Below, in pieces: positions 1-12,700 of a stretch of 64,000 nucleotides of DNA. Numbering within the stretch: the first letter of the stretch is position 1; every line of letters begins with the position of its first letter. Position numbers and translations under genes: made by a program. The notes under the pieces are model-generated. The model was not told the DNA's origin and searched no databases. It saw nothing but the letters and a program-made list of their open reading frames with translations. Origin of the DNA: Mortierella sp. BCC40632 (lineage: Eukaryota; Mortierellomycota; Mortierellomycetes; Mortierellales; Mortierellaceae); assembly GCA_011634665.1 (NCBI GenBank), contig WAEK01000010.1, forward strand, positions 802,001 through 866,000, read 5' to 3'.

Positions 1-2700
1 ACCCAGGGCGAAAGGACAAGGCAGCAGAAAGTTTCTATCTTGCCCATCGATTATGTCTTTCCCTCGAAGGAGAGAAAAAAAGAGGGGGGGAGTTAACAAA
101 CCACATCTGCTGGTCGTTCAGCGTGGATCTATTACGTCAAACAAAGAAAAACATACGCACACACACAACACACACGAAATAAAAAAAACTCCGCCAAAAG
201 CTTTTTTTTTTTTTTTTTTTCTTTTCGCAGGTTTGAGGAGAGAGAGGGGAGTCATTGAGCAAGGGAGGCGATTGCAAGGCAGCCCAGCTAAAGGACAGTA
301 GCAGTAGACAATAAAGAAAAAAAGACAGCTAGGGAGAAGGCACAAGCAGACTGTCAAAGAACCTGTTGCAACAGGTCTCGGTGTACTACAAAAAAGGAGG
401 CTCATTTTTTTTTTTTTGTTTTTTTTTGCAAAAGAGATGCGAAAGCAAGGATTATCAAGAATAAAGGGAACAGACGAGATCGACGCAGGTACTCTTCTCT
501 TTCTTTTTTGCTCTCACATAAACAGATAGACACAGACGCTCCACGGTCCTCCTCCTCCTCCTCCTCCTCCTCCCTTTTTTCTTTTTCTCTCTCGAGATTC
601 TGCGTAGAGATGGACAACGAGATAAGCGCCGACATTTCTGTTGGCAGTGTGGAAAAAAAAAAAAAGTCGTCTAGATTGGGCGCCAATGAATTTTCAGAAG
701 CCATCGACATTATCTTTTTTTTTCCCTCCTACTTCTACTCCTGTGTTTCTGTTCCTGTGGAGACCCCAACGGTCAAAAAGCTGGGCCTCGGTCTCCTTTT
801 TCTATGGCATGTGTGGCAAATGTTACTTGGAGATGGAGTCGGAAATCGGGGTAGTTAGTCTGGCATAAAAAAAAAAAAAGGCTCGCATACTTGCACGATA
901 CGCACACACACAGGAACGACTCACATGGTTAGCTTTTTTCTACCTCTCCCCCCAAAAAGAGAGAAAGAGTGGGAGAGAGATAGGGGTGCTGGTGGAAACC
1001 CAATACCTCGGAACCTTGCTCTTCCTTCCTTACCCCTCCCCCTTTTCCCCCCAAATCCTTTTTCTCCTTCTCTCTCTCTCCCTCTCTCTCTCCCTCTCTC
1101 TCTCTCTTTCTCTTTCTCCCTCTCCTTCTGGACCTCTTTTCCTCCACGTTCCTGCTTCGTTGAACGTGTTAAACCCTCTTTCTATTTGCATCTCCCACGT
1201 TTTTCTGTGTGTGTGTGTGTGTTTTTTTGCTGGACTTGCACGCCCTGTGCCCCTCCCTTCTCCCTTTCCCTCTCTCTGACGGGCTGCAGTGATCCCGCAG
1301 CAGGTACACATGTTACGACATATATGCACCACACAAAAGACAACAGGTGCAAGGGGAGAAAGGAAAGAAGGAAGGAAGGAAGGAAAAAGGGAGTCAAAAA
1401 GGTGTTACCACCAACTCTTTTTCTCCTGCACTAGCCTGCTGTACGCGGGAACGGACGGGATGGAAAGAGGCATTGGACCCGAACCTGACCGAGAGCGAGA
1501 GAAGAAGAGTCTCAAGCCCGCGTGGCCTTTCTCTCTCTAAACCTCTTCTCTCTTCTCTCCAAGTGCATCTACTCTACACTCAGCGCGCTCAATGCTCTCT
1601 TGCCTCTCTCACTCTCACTCACACACGATTTTTTTTACACTCTTTCTTTGTACGGATGTATCACAAAGAAAAAAGAAAAAAAGAACGTTGTTGGAGGGAG
1701 GGATAGTGGCATGCATGCAACCATGGTGCCATGCCATGCGTGGACAAGTAAGGTTTTGGGACGATTTTTTTTTGTTGTTGTTGTCGCTGTAAACTGTTCT
1801 CTCTCTCTCTCTCTCTCTTTTCTGTTTACATCAAAGACTCTCTCTTCCTCCTCGTTGCATGTTGCAGATGGGAGAGGAACCAACCCTTTTGTACAAACCT
1901 GGAACTCTCCATGTGTTTTGAGGTCAAAACATTAGGTATGACGATAGCCTTCCTCCCACCTCCTCCTTTTGAAGAAAAAAAAAATGGAAGTTGCTCAACA
2001 TTCCTGCGCGATCCAAAAGAACGGGTATCAACGATCTGAACCGGAAAGAAGGGGGGAAAGGAGGAAAGTGTACAAAGGAGTGAAAAGAGAGACATGCCGT
2101 CACCAAAGCAAATTGCACCATCGATGGCAAAGGAGAGGGGGTGAGGTGGGAGGGGGGTGGAGACATGTTTCGGCATCCCAAAGATGAGAAAGGAGATAGA
2201 GGATGAGTAAAAAAAAAGAAAAGAAAAGAAAAGAGAAGAAAAGAGGTCTCCCTCTGCTTGTTCGTCCTGAGATGCACTATCCTCTTCTCTACCACTCCCC
2301 CTTCTCCTTTCCAAAGAGTGTCAACCTTGAGAAAGTGCGTGCCCTCTGTAACTGAAAGTCTAAAAGGGCAATTGTTTTTTGCAGGTTTTTGTCCAAGCGA
2401 ACAGCTCTCTCTGCAACACGACACACACACAGATACACACACAAACATACACACATGAGCTTACAGACACGTTTTTTCAAACTTTAACTGAAAGAGCTAG
2501 AAAAATGCAAACTCTAAGCAGGGGAAGAGGAGGTGCTCTCTTGGGGGAAAGGGGGGTGGGGTGAGGTGGAATGTTCAATGAGGCATGTGGGTGACTAGGA
2601 GTGGAGTCTGATTTTGTTGGTATCCTGTTGGACCGTTTCTTACTATCTCTCTTGCATTGTTTTCTCTCCCTAAAAAAAAAAAAAAAAAAAAAAAGGCACC
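1..2700. other. Low-complexity gene-free stretch
   Basis: I see no supported gene here. The stretch is dominated by poly-A/poly-T runs, CT/GA-rich tracts (about 1065-1130 and 1798-1820), CA/GT runs (about 1206-1222 and 2421-2455) and GGAAG-type repeats near 1370-1385. Open frames in it are made of simple-sequence residues (runs of S, L, E, R, K) and exist on both strands at once, as expected for repeats. Such tracts are common in long 5' leader or promoter regions of fungal genes, so it could be the upstream region of a gene beyond the left edge, but nothing proves this. Confidence 0.6.
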
Positions 2701-2724
2701 TGGTTTCATTGATCCATATGACTC

Positions 2725-4112
2725 TCAAGTCATATCCTTGACATAAAGTTTTACTCCGACACTCCTTTCACTCGAGACTACTAGCCTTGCTGTTTTTCTT
2801 CTAGGTCCGGGATTGGGATCAAGGATTGCCTTCACATTGCTAGTCAAATCAACGATTCCCTTCTTCAATTCTAGATTCTCCGCCCTCATTTCGTTAAAGA
2901 CTTCCTGAGACTTGCTTAGAGCTACCTGAAGCTCCGTAATCTGCTGACTCTGTTGTGCCACGACCATAGATAGCTGCAGGTGATGCGCTTCAGACTGTTG
3001 GGCAATCTTGGACTGGACCTCCTTCATTTCTGACACAAGCCTCGATTGCCCATCAGAAACTGGGGTACTGTTATTGCCTCTTGGATCTGGGTGTTGTTTG
3101 GACTGCTCGTCTCCAAAGAGAACATCTTCATCCTTCCTGGCAATTCTTCGCTCGTACTGCATTACTTGGTAAGGAGTCGCTGTGTAGTAGATTATTCGAG
3201 GGAACCAGTCGAAAGTCTCGCGAAAGCCTTTTCTCAGGGCACACAAAGATCAAATTGGAGGCATTGAATGTCAGATCAATCATTAGCACACTCTAATTAC
3301 CTCCATCCCTAGGCAAACATACCAGTAATACCAATGAGATCTAGGCTACTTACCAGGGATGTGATATGTCATGTTCTCAGCACTCTCGACATATCGGAGT
3401 CTGTTCTCGAGCCATACCTGTCGCCAAGAGTCATCAGCCTTGACAAATGCACTGTTGATTAGAGCTATTGTAGGAAGAAAACACGGCCGTCGAAGCTATT
3501 CAGTTAAAATCGGCTAGGTGCAGGCACACATAGTCCGCTACTCACTAATGAATCTGTCAAGAGCTATCAAATACAGCCACAGAGAGTTTACTCCGCACTA
3601 TCATTCCAACTCACCAATCAGCACATTGAGCATCAGGATTGACGAGAATGTGAAATACACCATCACCATTGCCACAAGTGCTACATTCTTGTACACTCCT
3701 TGACCGTCTCCCTGGCCTTCCTCATACATGTCTTTGTTCAGAGGGTCAAACCGTCCCCCCTATCAGTCAAGCACATGAGCTGCAGTTAGAAACGTGCTAC
3801 TAGGCCAGCAACTGAATCCACCAATAGTCAATAAGTAACATTGTCATCTCAGTCACGAATAAGAGGATACCAAGACCTTACCATCATCAAGTAAACAGTG
3901 CTGATGGCTCCAAGAAAGTTCTTTGGCAGTTTGGCACTAGTTGATTCCTTTGTGGAAACCACAGTTCCATGGATGACATGGACAATAGCAATCGTAAAGA
4001 AGATGGTACTGGTTGCAAGTACTACAAAGAACACCTTGATCTCACGGAGGATTCCAAACACAATGGTGATGTACTTGCACACGGTCTCACTTACTCGGAG
4101 CTCAGCCAGCTA

Positions 4113-4206
<94 letters not shown>

Positions 4207-7200
4207 TGTGTGTGTGTGTTAGTGGAGCAATCTAAGTACATCCATAACGTGGCCCATGGTCGAAGTACTCGGATGTCGTTTTGCCATCATGACATTCTTG
4301 ATCCGCATACCAGGTGCAGAAACACAAACACAACACTGAAGCTGTAGTCGGAAGTTACGACTTGTGGATCCGCATTCAGAATGTTGACAATCTGGTGGAT
4401 ACTTGTGGCGAGAGGGTAGGAGTAAGTGACCAGATCTAGAAGGTTGTAAGGGGATCTATTCCAAAATATGAGAGGGATTGAATATCAGGAAAAATGATTA
4501 CACCTGCACAATGTTGCTTGATACAATCATGAAGCATAGCCACATCATCGGACATACCTGAAATATGGAGACCTGGATCTCTGGGTATCCAACTGGATTC
4601 TTCCTATCATCGATTGTATACTCGAGATCCATTGAGTGACATTTACACGGTAGTAGCCACCACTTTACTTCTTATTTTCTCCCCGTAATGTTCCTCGTCT
4701 TCATATTCTTGTTCCTCTTCATATTCCTCTTCCTCTTTTCGTATGCTCCCTCCATTTACCTTCATTCAAATCTGACTGGGTATAATACCGGCTCTCTCGC
4801 CATTGAAGGAGCTCGAGCCAGAGAAATACACATGAGAGGAAAATGATTGCCGAGAATACTCCAAGGAGAGGACCCTTCTCTTGGTAGTAGACCTGCATCA
4901 GAGCACCACTCAGAATGAGGAGAGTGTAGACACACTGTGATACAAAGCGAATCATCCAGATTGCATACACAAATGTGTTCCTAGAATAAAATAAAGTATC
5001 CACAATGTCAGTACAGCGGGGTATTCACTGAACATCGGGGTACATAGGATAGTAGGATCGTCATGAATACTCACCATTTGTACTGGATCACAGCCTCAAT
5101 GGCAGGATTGTCAAGGATCTCGAGACTGTAGAAGCGAGGTCGGATATACACATGGCTGAAAGGATTCATGTTGAACAGGGTGCTGTGGTAAAGAGCCTGA
5201 ATCCATGTTGTACGCTGATTTGATCCAAATGGGAACTCGTCGCACTGAGATTGGTGTTTTGAGACGAACGACCAGGGAAGATTAACAGGAGCAACAAAAA
5301 TCTCCTCTGTGAAGTTGTCGTTAAGTGGATCATTATTCTCACCAAAAAGGTGCAACTGAAGAATCGGATTCTGGTATTCGTAGATCTTGCGGTTATTCGG
5401 GGTCCAGAACCGATGGAGTGTTGGCGGATGTGCAATCTTGTGGTATTTGATAACGAAATCTCGATCATGGCATCGGATGTACGCAAAGCCTCTGGTGACT
5501 CGGAGTGCTAGATCGGGATGTCTGACGGTGAGTTGATCCACACACTCAAGTAAGTACAGGATAAAAGCTATGTCGTTTAGTGTCTTGGCTTTGTCAAGAC
5601 AGTAGTCGATCAAGATTCTTGCCATCTCTATTGCTGTTGGATCGGTCTTGGCCTTGTGAAGAATGCTCCCGACAGGATTTGACCCGGGTAAGTACGTTCT
5701 CAAAGGAATCCAGACATTGGTGAAGTTAGTGGGGTCATTTTGGAGCAGTCTCCACAAGACCATTTTGAATATGTTGTGAATATCTCTATCCCACTCATTG
5801 CAGACTCCCGATATCAAAGACATTGAGCAATTGGTAGGGAGAGGGAAGTAGTTGACAAAATATCGAAGATATTCGAGCTTTTCGTTCAACACTATATGGC
5901 ACTCGTGCTCGTAATCGATACCCATACGGTGTAACATCCTAACCAGCTTCGTAGCCTCCAGTAGTGTAAACCGATCAGGTTCGAATGATATGCCTCGAAA
6001 TATCCGACTTGAATATGCATCTCTGCTGAAGGTCAGGTTACCTCCGTGGGAGCATGCGCTCAGTTGAGGTACTTGGGTTTCGCCATTCACTTCCCAGCAA
6101 TAGAGTAGTTTGATTTTCTCTGGTGATGACTGTGGGAGTCTCCAGAGTAAGAACTTTAGTAAAAAGCCAATCCTTTTCACCATTATGAGTTGAGACGAGC
6201 CCTCATGGAGATAGCACTTGGATGCCACCCAACAGTACTGACGTGATTCGCCATCAGTAAAATGGATATCCATTGTCAGTCTCCTCCAGTTATGCCCATA
6301 ATCATTCGGAATACCTGTTGCATGGACCACAAATGACCCTCCAGGGTAGTACATCTTCGTATCGTATTCAATCGCAGGAATATCACTGAGGTTTGATTCG
6401 CATTCAGGATTGCACTGAGGCTCAGCTTGAGCGAGTGTTTGTAAATCCTCCAGACAGGTAAACTCAAAATTTGATCCGCTAGTGTGTACCACCATAGCTG
6501 ACTTGATGATGTCAATATCAAGCTTTTCTTTGACATCGAAACTATGTCTTGAGAGTTCCGAATATACCATAGGGAATGTTTCCTTCTTTGACTGAGCTAT
6601 ACCTCCTGGAAAGGCAATAAACCGGTCGGATGGCAATATATTGATATTAAAATCAGGGTTGTCCTTGATTCTTCTGAGGTATTCATTCCATACCTCAGAT
6701 GTTTTATGAAGCCTCTGAAAGAGAACCCCAGATACTGTCGAATACAAGAGCTGAGTCCCCTCCGTGGCAATTATCAAGGTCTTTCCCGTTGATGAAAGGA
6801 AGAGTCCTGTAATCACCCTCGTTGTGTCAATGATGTGTTTTGGCTTTCCAATGACTAGATCCCAGATTGAGACCTGGTAAGGTGACATCTGTAATACAAA
6901 TGTGTCTTCTGCAGCTGCAAATGTGATCCATGTTTTCTGTATCCAATGTCTATCTTGAATTTCGCTTGGAAGCCGCTGAGTGGTGACATGTAAGAGTATC
7001 TCCCATAGGCCCACGACCTTGTAAACACTAAATTCCTGCAGGTCACAAGCTACAAATCTCTCGGATGCATCGCTCCATCGAGGTGTAGAGATATTGGTAA
7101 ACATTGCTTTCCCACTGAACTTCTGCAGCTTGGAGCAGCGAATGTGGCGATTTGAGGGTCGAAGTGGTTGAGGTGTTTGCTGACCCTCAGACTTTTGTTG

Positions 7201-8935
7201 ACTAGTAAATCCAGAGAACTCGAAGACATGAAGCATCCCTGGATGCGATTGGACTGTCTTGTGGATGACAACCTGAGACCCATTCCACGACAACTGCAGA
7301 TCAAAGTCATCGAGAAACTTGAAGTCAATGTTGAGAGGGATGTGCGCAGTAGAAACTGTATGTTGGTATGGATAAATGACACTGGAAGTGGTTTCCTGTG
7401 GTTCTAGATCCCAGAGATCAAGGAATATAATATCTCCGACATACGAGAGGGTTGCAGCATGAGATCTTGAGGCTGAGATTGCGATCTTCTTAATTGTCGC
7501 TGGGATCTGTGCGTCATTCAAGTCGTTGCTGAGGCTGTGTCGGATGTGGAATGCTTTCGCTGGCGAAGGAATCTGAGGAAAGATACAATCTATCAACACA
7601 TCATCGAGTCAAGTTGTATCTGATTAGAGCCTCGTGGAAACGGTGTTCGGAAGCCGCCCTCTTTTTGAATCATACGACATACCATACGAATCATCACTTG
7701 GCGGACTCTGGCTCAGCTCTACATAGCAGACTAACAGGTATCCAGAGAGTGAGCGGCCCTTGTGATATATCTTCAAAACGAGATCCTCCAGTGTAACCTG
7801 ATATCGTAACAGCAATCTGACAAAACGGACTTCTTCTATCAGGAGCGGTCATAGTAGGTTAGAGTAGTTTGAACAGAGTACCGTCAGATTACAAGCAAAT
7901 GACATGGTGTTCTTTTTTTCTAGTTCTACTCACCTGGCTTGAAAAGGGGACCTAGATTGATCCTCTACTCTCAGAATACAACCATGTTAAACTGCAGAAG
8001 GAGACACAAGCATTGATCATTGACAAATTAGCTTTCTCATATACACCTTACCTGCTCGTTGAAATAAAAGTAGTCGATACTCTCAGCATTCTGATCGATC
8101 ATAAAGCAGAGTACTAAATAATGCGGTACTCGAAGCTGCACTGAATTATCCATTTCTTCAACTCTAAGCTGTCGTTGTGCATACCATAGTTCTTTAGTGT
8201 GTCGTCTCACAATACGAAGATCAGCTTATTTGAGATCAATTATAGCTTACCTCAAGGCGATCCCGCACAGGAATCGGAGGCGAATAGCTCCTATAAATCC
8301 CATTTTAGTAAAGGTTAGGCTGGAGTGAATGGTGATCCAATGCAATTCTGCTCAAACCATGCAAAATGCGATACTCACTTGCTCTGTCCTACAAAATAAG
8401 GACCACAATGGAAAAGTCGCACAGGACCATGGTCTTGAGATACGAGTCAGTGTCTGTGTTGAGAACAAAAGTCAATCATGTTACTGAAGATAGTCCGAGG
8501 AATCACTCCACATCACATACCAGGGGCAGGGGTCTTGAGGTCTTTTCGCATCTGAATCTCATACTCTTTGATTGTTGTGAATGGTGGTACCCTTGGTTTC
8601 ACGTTGGCACGTTGAGTCGACTGAGGATTGCTACCCTCGACCAAGTCTTTGTGGGCCTCATGTGACTCGATTCTCACTATTTCTGTGATGCCAGAATCCA
8701 GTCGAGTCTCCGTTGAGGTGCTGGATGTGTCCCCTTGACTAACAGTGGATGCCTCTCTCACATCCAAAACGGCTTGGCCGGCTGTCCCAGTGAGACTGTC
8801 GCCTGCAATGGCCAATTGGTATACTGTGCTGCTGCTGCTGGTCTCCAGACTTTCGGTTGACTCTGCTGAGGCGTGTTCGATAGTGACTACGGTTTCCTCA
8901 AACTTGAGAGGTGTCAAAAGAGGAATCGTAGCCAT
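2725..8935 (-). CDS. Channel copy A: WD40-like / six-TM ion-transport (TRP-like) protein, possibly damaged
   Basis: Predicted large cation-channel-like membrane protein; no close homologue can be named. Thirteen exons fit GT-AG introns in phase: 8935-8521, 8433-8379, 8290-8251, 8168-8052, 7964-7934, 7835-7683, 7589-5075, 4980-4558, 4455-4311, 4109-3882, 3759-3615, 3464-3354, 3227-2725. The start (MATIPLL) is shared in pattern with copies B, C, G and H. Exon 7 holds WD-like blades (motif SIWDL) and a helical region. Exons 8-11 hold hydrophobic segments S1-S5, a pore-loop region ending STVYLMM, and S6 ending MLNVLIG. The last two exons carry a TRP-box-like stretch and a coiled coil. In exon 8 the acidic linker has in-frame TGA, TGA and TAA codons (about 4655-4725), although a neighbouring frame reads Glu-rich; so A is either a recent pseudogene or needs an intron I did not find. 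Closest relative in the window is B. Confidence 0.75.
4112..4219. repeat. (TG)n(AG)n(TG)n microsatellite in intron 9 of copy A
   Basis: A block of about 80 nt of pure AG flanked by TG runs sits directly next to the exon 10 acceptor of copy A. The same intron in copy B is otherwise very similar but lacks the expansion, so it arose after the two copies separated. Confidence 0.95.
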
Positions 8936-9767
8936 TTTCCTTCTTGGAATGGGACAAGGGGAAGCAATGCAGGGTTGATGAAGAAGAGACAATGCAGGGA
9001 AGAAGAAGAAGAAGAAGGAGAAGCAACAATTGATGCCAAAAGGTGGACATCATTGCTCGCTTCTTTCTGTGTGCATTCTTCGCCCTTGAATCTTGGTTAG
9101 CTCCGCCCTTGTCCACCCTTCCAGAGAAAGTTGACTGATTGTTCCTGCAGGAATGTGGTTTGTACCTTTCCAGCCCAATTGGATCCAAACAACTCTTTTC
9201 CATGCTCCCAGGATTCACTCCAAAAAATGAGCTAATCAGATAGAGTGAAGCTTGGGCTATCCCCATTTCCATTCTCGAATCTTCACACTGCACTCATTTC
9301 TTGCTTTCAACCCTTGGCAACCACTAGAATCCACACTGGACAGGGCATTGATTGGGGGTGGCTCATGGACTGACCATTTCTTTCAAGAACGGAGATTGCA
9401 ATGGAAAAAAGAAAATGGGCAGCTGTGGAAATCAGCAAATGGCCTCAGGCTTGATTTAGGCTCCCTTCAAGTTGTTGCATCTGATCCAACTCTCTCCACC
9501 TTTGGAATGCTTGGGCATTGTCACGGATGGAGTATGGCTACTTCCTGAAGCATGGCACTTGTGTCCACCCAACTCGAAGGAGTGCTGTTTTGGGCAAGCT
9601 GTGTGTAGACTGTTATAGTTGGCAAGAGCTCAACTACCATGGGACTTGACAATGAAAGAATAAAAGAACTTTGTTGAAAGCAAGAGAGACACGAGATGGG
9701 ATCCAGTGATGTATCTCTGATTCCTATAGTTTGGCCCAAACTTCCATTCTTATGAGACACTAGCCAT
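8936..9767. promoter_or_regulatory. Intergenic region upstream of copy A, duplicated upstream of copy B
   Basis: No gene seen. This spacer lies between the start of copy A and the stop of copy B. Blocks of it recur in the same order at about 16440-17186 upstream of copy B (for example around 9371-9400 against 16765-16795, and the stretch 9090-9200 against 16510-16600). It therefore travelled with the gene in the duplication and probably contains the promoter. I could not point to a single TATA box. Confidence 0.5.
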
Positions 9768-12700
9768 CTATGTCCTATCGCTGCTACATGCCTCCCTAGT
9801 GTCTCCCTTCGCGGTAGACTTGACTACAGACACTCCCTTCCTCTTTGCTCCTCCTTTCCGTTTTTTGCGCGGTCTTCCTTGTGCAAGCAATTCCAACAGT
9901 GTTTGTATGTTCTGTCCCATTTTAGAAATGTCTTCCTGCGACTTGTCGACAGCTTTTCGGAGGTCAATCATGTCGGTCCGAGTTTTCTCGGTAATACCTC
10001 TCAGTTCAGCAATCTTGCCCTGCAGCTCTGTCACATGGTCATTTTGATCCTTATCCTTGGTGTGATCCTTGATGTCCTCCTGGTGTCGATCAAGTCTCTC
10101 TGCTAGTTTGTCCTCGACGCCGCTTAATTGTGCTGAAAGATGAGGGTCTTCTTTGACCCTGTCATTGGCTTTAACTTTCGACTCAGGTGCTTCCTTGGTA
10201 GAAGATTTTCCATCGTCATTGTTCCTGTCATTGTTCTCGAGTGGATCTTCAATGAGAATTTCCTCATCCTTCTTCTCGATCCGCCGCCAGTACTGCTTTA
10301 CTTGGTATGACGTCGCCGTGTAGTAGATCATCTTGGGGAACCAGTCGAATGTATCACGGAAGCCTTCAGCATGTGGATAGAACAACAATAGTACAGGTCG
10401 TTTTAGAGAATCGAGTATCAACCACGACTGGGACCTGAAAGGAATGTGGCCACTTACCAGGGATGTGATACGACATGTTCTCGGCACTCTCGACATATCG
10501 GAGTCTGTTCTCGAGCCACACCTGTCGCCAAGAGTCATCAGCCTTGACAAATGCACTGTTGATTAGAGCTATTGAAGGAAGAATACACGGTCGTCGAAGC
10601 CAGTTAGTTAAAATCGGCTAGGTGCTGGCACACATGGTCCACTACTCGCTAATGAAATTGCCAAGAGCTATCAAATACAGCCACAGAGAGTTTACTCCGC
10701 ACTATCATTCCAACTCACCAATCAACACATTGAGCATCAGGATTGACGAGAATGTGAAATACACCATCACCATTGCCACAAGTGCTACATTCTTGTACAC
10801 TCCTTGACCGTCTCTCTCGCCTTCCTCATACATGTCTTTGTTCAGAGGATCAAACCGTCCCCCCTATCAGTCAAGCACATGGGCTGCAGTTAGAAACGTG
10901 CTACTAGGCTAGCAACTGAATCCACCAATAGTCAATAAGTAACATTGTCATCTCAGTCACGAATAAGAGGATACCAAGACCTTACCATCATCAAGTAAAC
11001 AGTGCTGATGGCTCCAAGAAAGTTCTTTGGCAGTTTGGCACTAGTTGGATCATTTGTGGAAACTACAGCTCCATGGATGACATGGACAATGGCAATCGTA
11101 AAGAAGATCGTACTGGTTGCAAGTACCACAAAGAACACCTTGATCTCACGAAGGACACCAAACACAATGGTGATGTACTTGCATATAGTCTCGCTCACTC
11201 GGAGCTCAGCCAGCTATGAGAGTGAGTTAGGAGCGGGAGAGATTTTTAGTGGAACAACCAAAGTACATTCATAGTGTGGCTCATGGATAAAGTACTCGGA
11301 TGTCGCTTCGCCACCATGTCACTCTTGATCCGCATACCAGGTGCAGGAACACAAACACAACACTGAAGCTGTAGTCGGCAGTCACGACTTGTGGATCCGC
11401 ATTCAGAATGTTGACAATCTGGTGGATACTTGTGGCGAGAGGGTAGGAGTAAGTGACCAGATCTAGAAGGTTGTAAGGGGATCTATTCCAAAATATGAGA
11501 GGGGTTGGGTATCAGGAAAAGAAAGTGATTACACCTGCACAATGTTGCTTGATACAATCACGAAGCATGTCCACATCATTGGACATACCTGAAATATGGA
11601 GACCTAGATCTCTGAGCATCCAACTGGACCTTTCTAGGGATCCTTTCGCCCATTCTTGGTTTCATTGATTGCATTCTCGAGATCCACTGAGTGATTTTTG
11701 CCAAGTAGTAGCTACCATTTCCCTTTGCTACTTCCATTTCCTGACTATCCTCGTGATTATTTGGTTCCTTCAATTCTTTTTCGATTTCTTTCAGCCAGTC
11801 TAAGGAGCTGTCTTCAACTCCTGTCGGCTCTTTTAATACTCTCCCTCCTTCTCCACTTTCTCCATCTTCTCCATCTTCCCTCTCTTCTCCGTTTTCTTCA
11901 CCTTCACCGTCTTCCTCCTCTCCCTCATCTCTGCCTTCTTCCTCCCCCTCTCCATCATCTCTGTCTTCCTCTTCTTCATCACCATCTCTCCCTTCCCCCA
12001 CTTTCTCATCTAATTCCCAGGGTCCTCCTAATCCCAACATTGATTCCCTTTCATCTTCCAATTTTCTCAGTTCTTCTTCCTCTTTTTCTCTTCCTTCTTC
12101 CTCCTTTCTATCCTCATCCATTTCAAGCTGGATATAATACCGACTCTCTCGCCATTGAAGGAGCTCGAGCCAGAGAAATACACATGAGAGGAAAATGATT
12201 GCCGAGAATACTCCAAGGAGAGGACCCTTCTCTTGGCAGTAGACCTGCATCAGAGCACCACTCAGAATGAGAAGAGTGTAGACACACTGTGACGCAAAGC
12301 GAACCATCCAGATTGCATACACAAATGTGTTCCTAGAAGAGAAGAAAGTATCCACAATGTCAGCACAGCGGGGTATTCATTGAACATCGGGGTACATAGG
12401 ATAGTAGGATCGTCATGAATACTCACCATTTGTACTGGATCACAGCCTCAATGGCAGGGTTGTCAAGGATCTCAAGACTGTAGAAGCGAGGTCGGATATA
12501 CACATGGCTGAAAGGATTCATGTTGAACAGGGTGCTGTGGTAAAGAGCCTGAATCCATGTTGTGCGCTGACTTGATCCAAGTGGGAATTCATTGTACTGA
12601 GGTTGGTGTTTTGGGACGAACGACCAGAGGAGATTGACAGGAGCAACAAAAATCTCCTCTGTGAAGTTGCCGTTGAGTGGATCATACTCTTCATCGGTGG

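Noticed and set aside
1..2700. Many open frames of 60-180 codons on both strands
   Set aside because: They consist of simple-sequence residues from CT/GA, CA/GT and poly-A/T tracts and occur in several frames at once.
7551..7796. Plus-strand frames opposite channel exons (also near 14502, 20043 and 12603)
   Set aside because: They mirror conserved minus-strand exons and follow paralogue conservation only through them.
8052..8168. Apparent one-base deletion in exon 4 of copy A relative to B
   Set aside because: It disappears when the acceptor is placed at CGACAG (exon start 8168), which also fits B, C, G and H.
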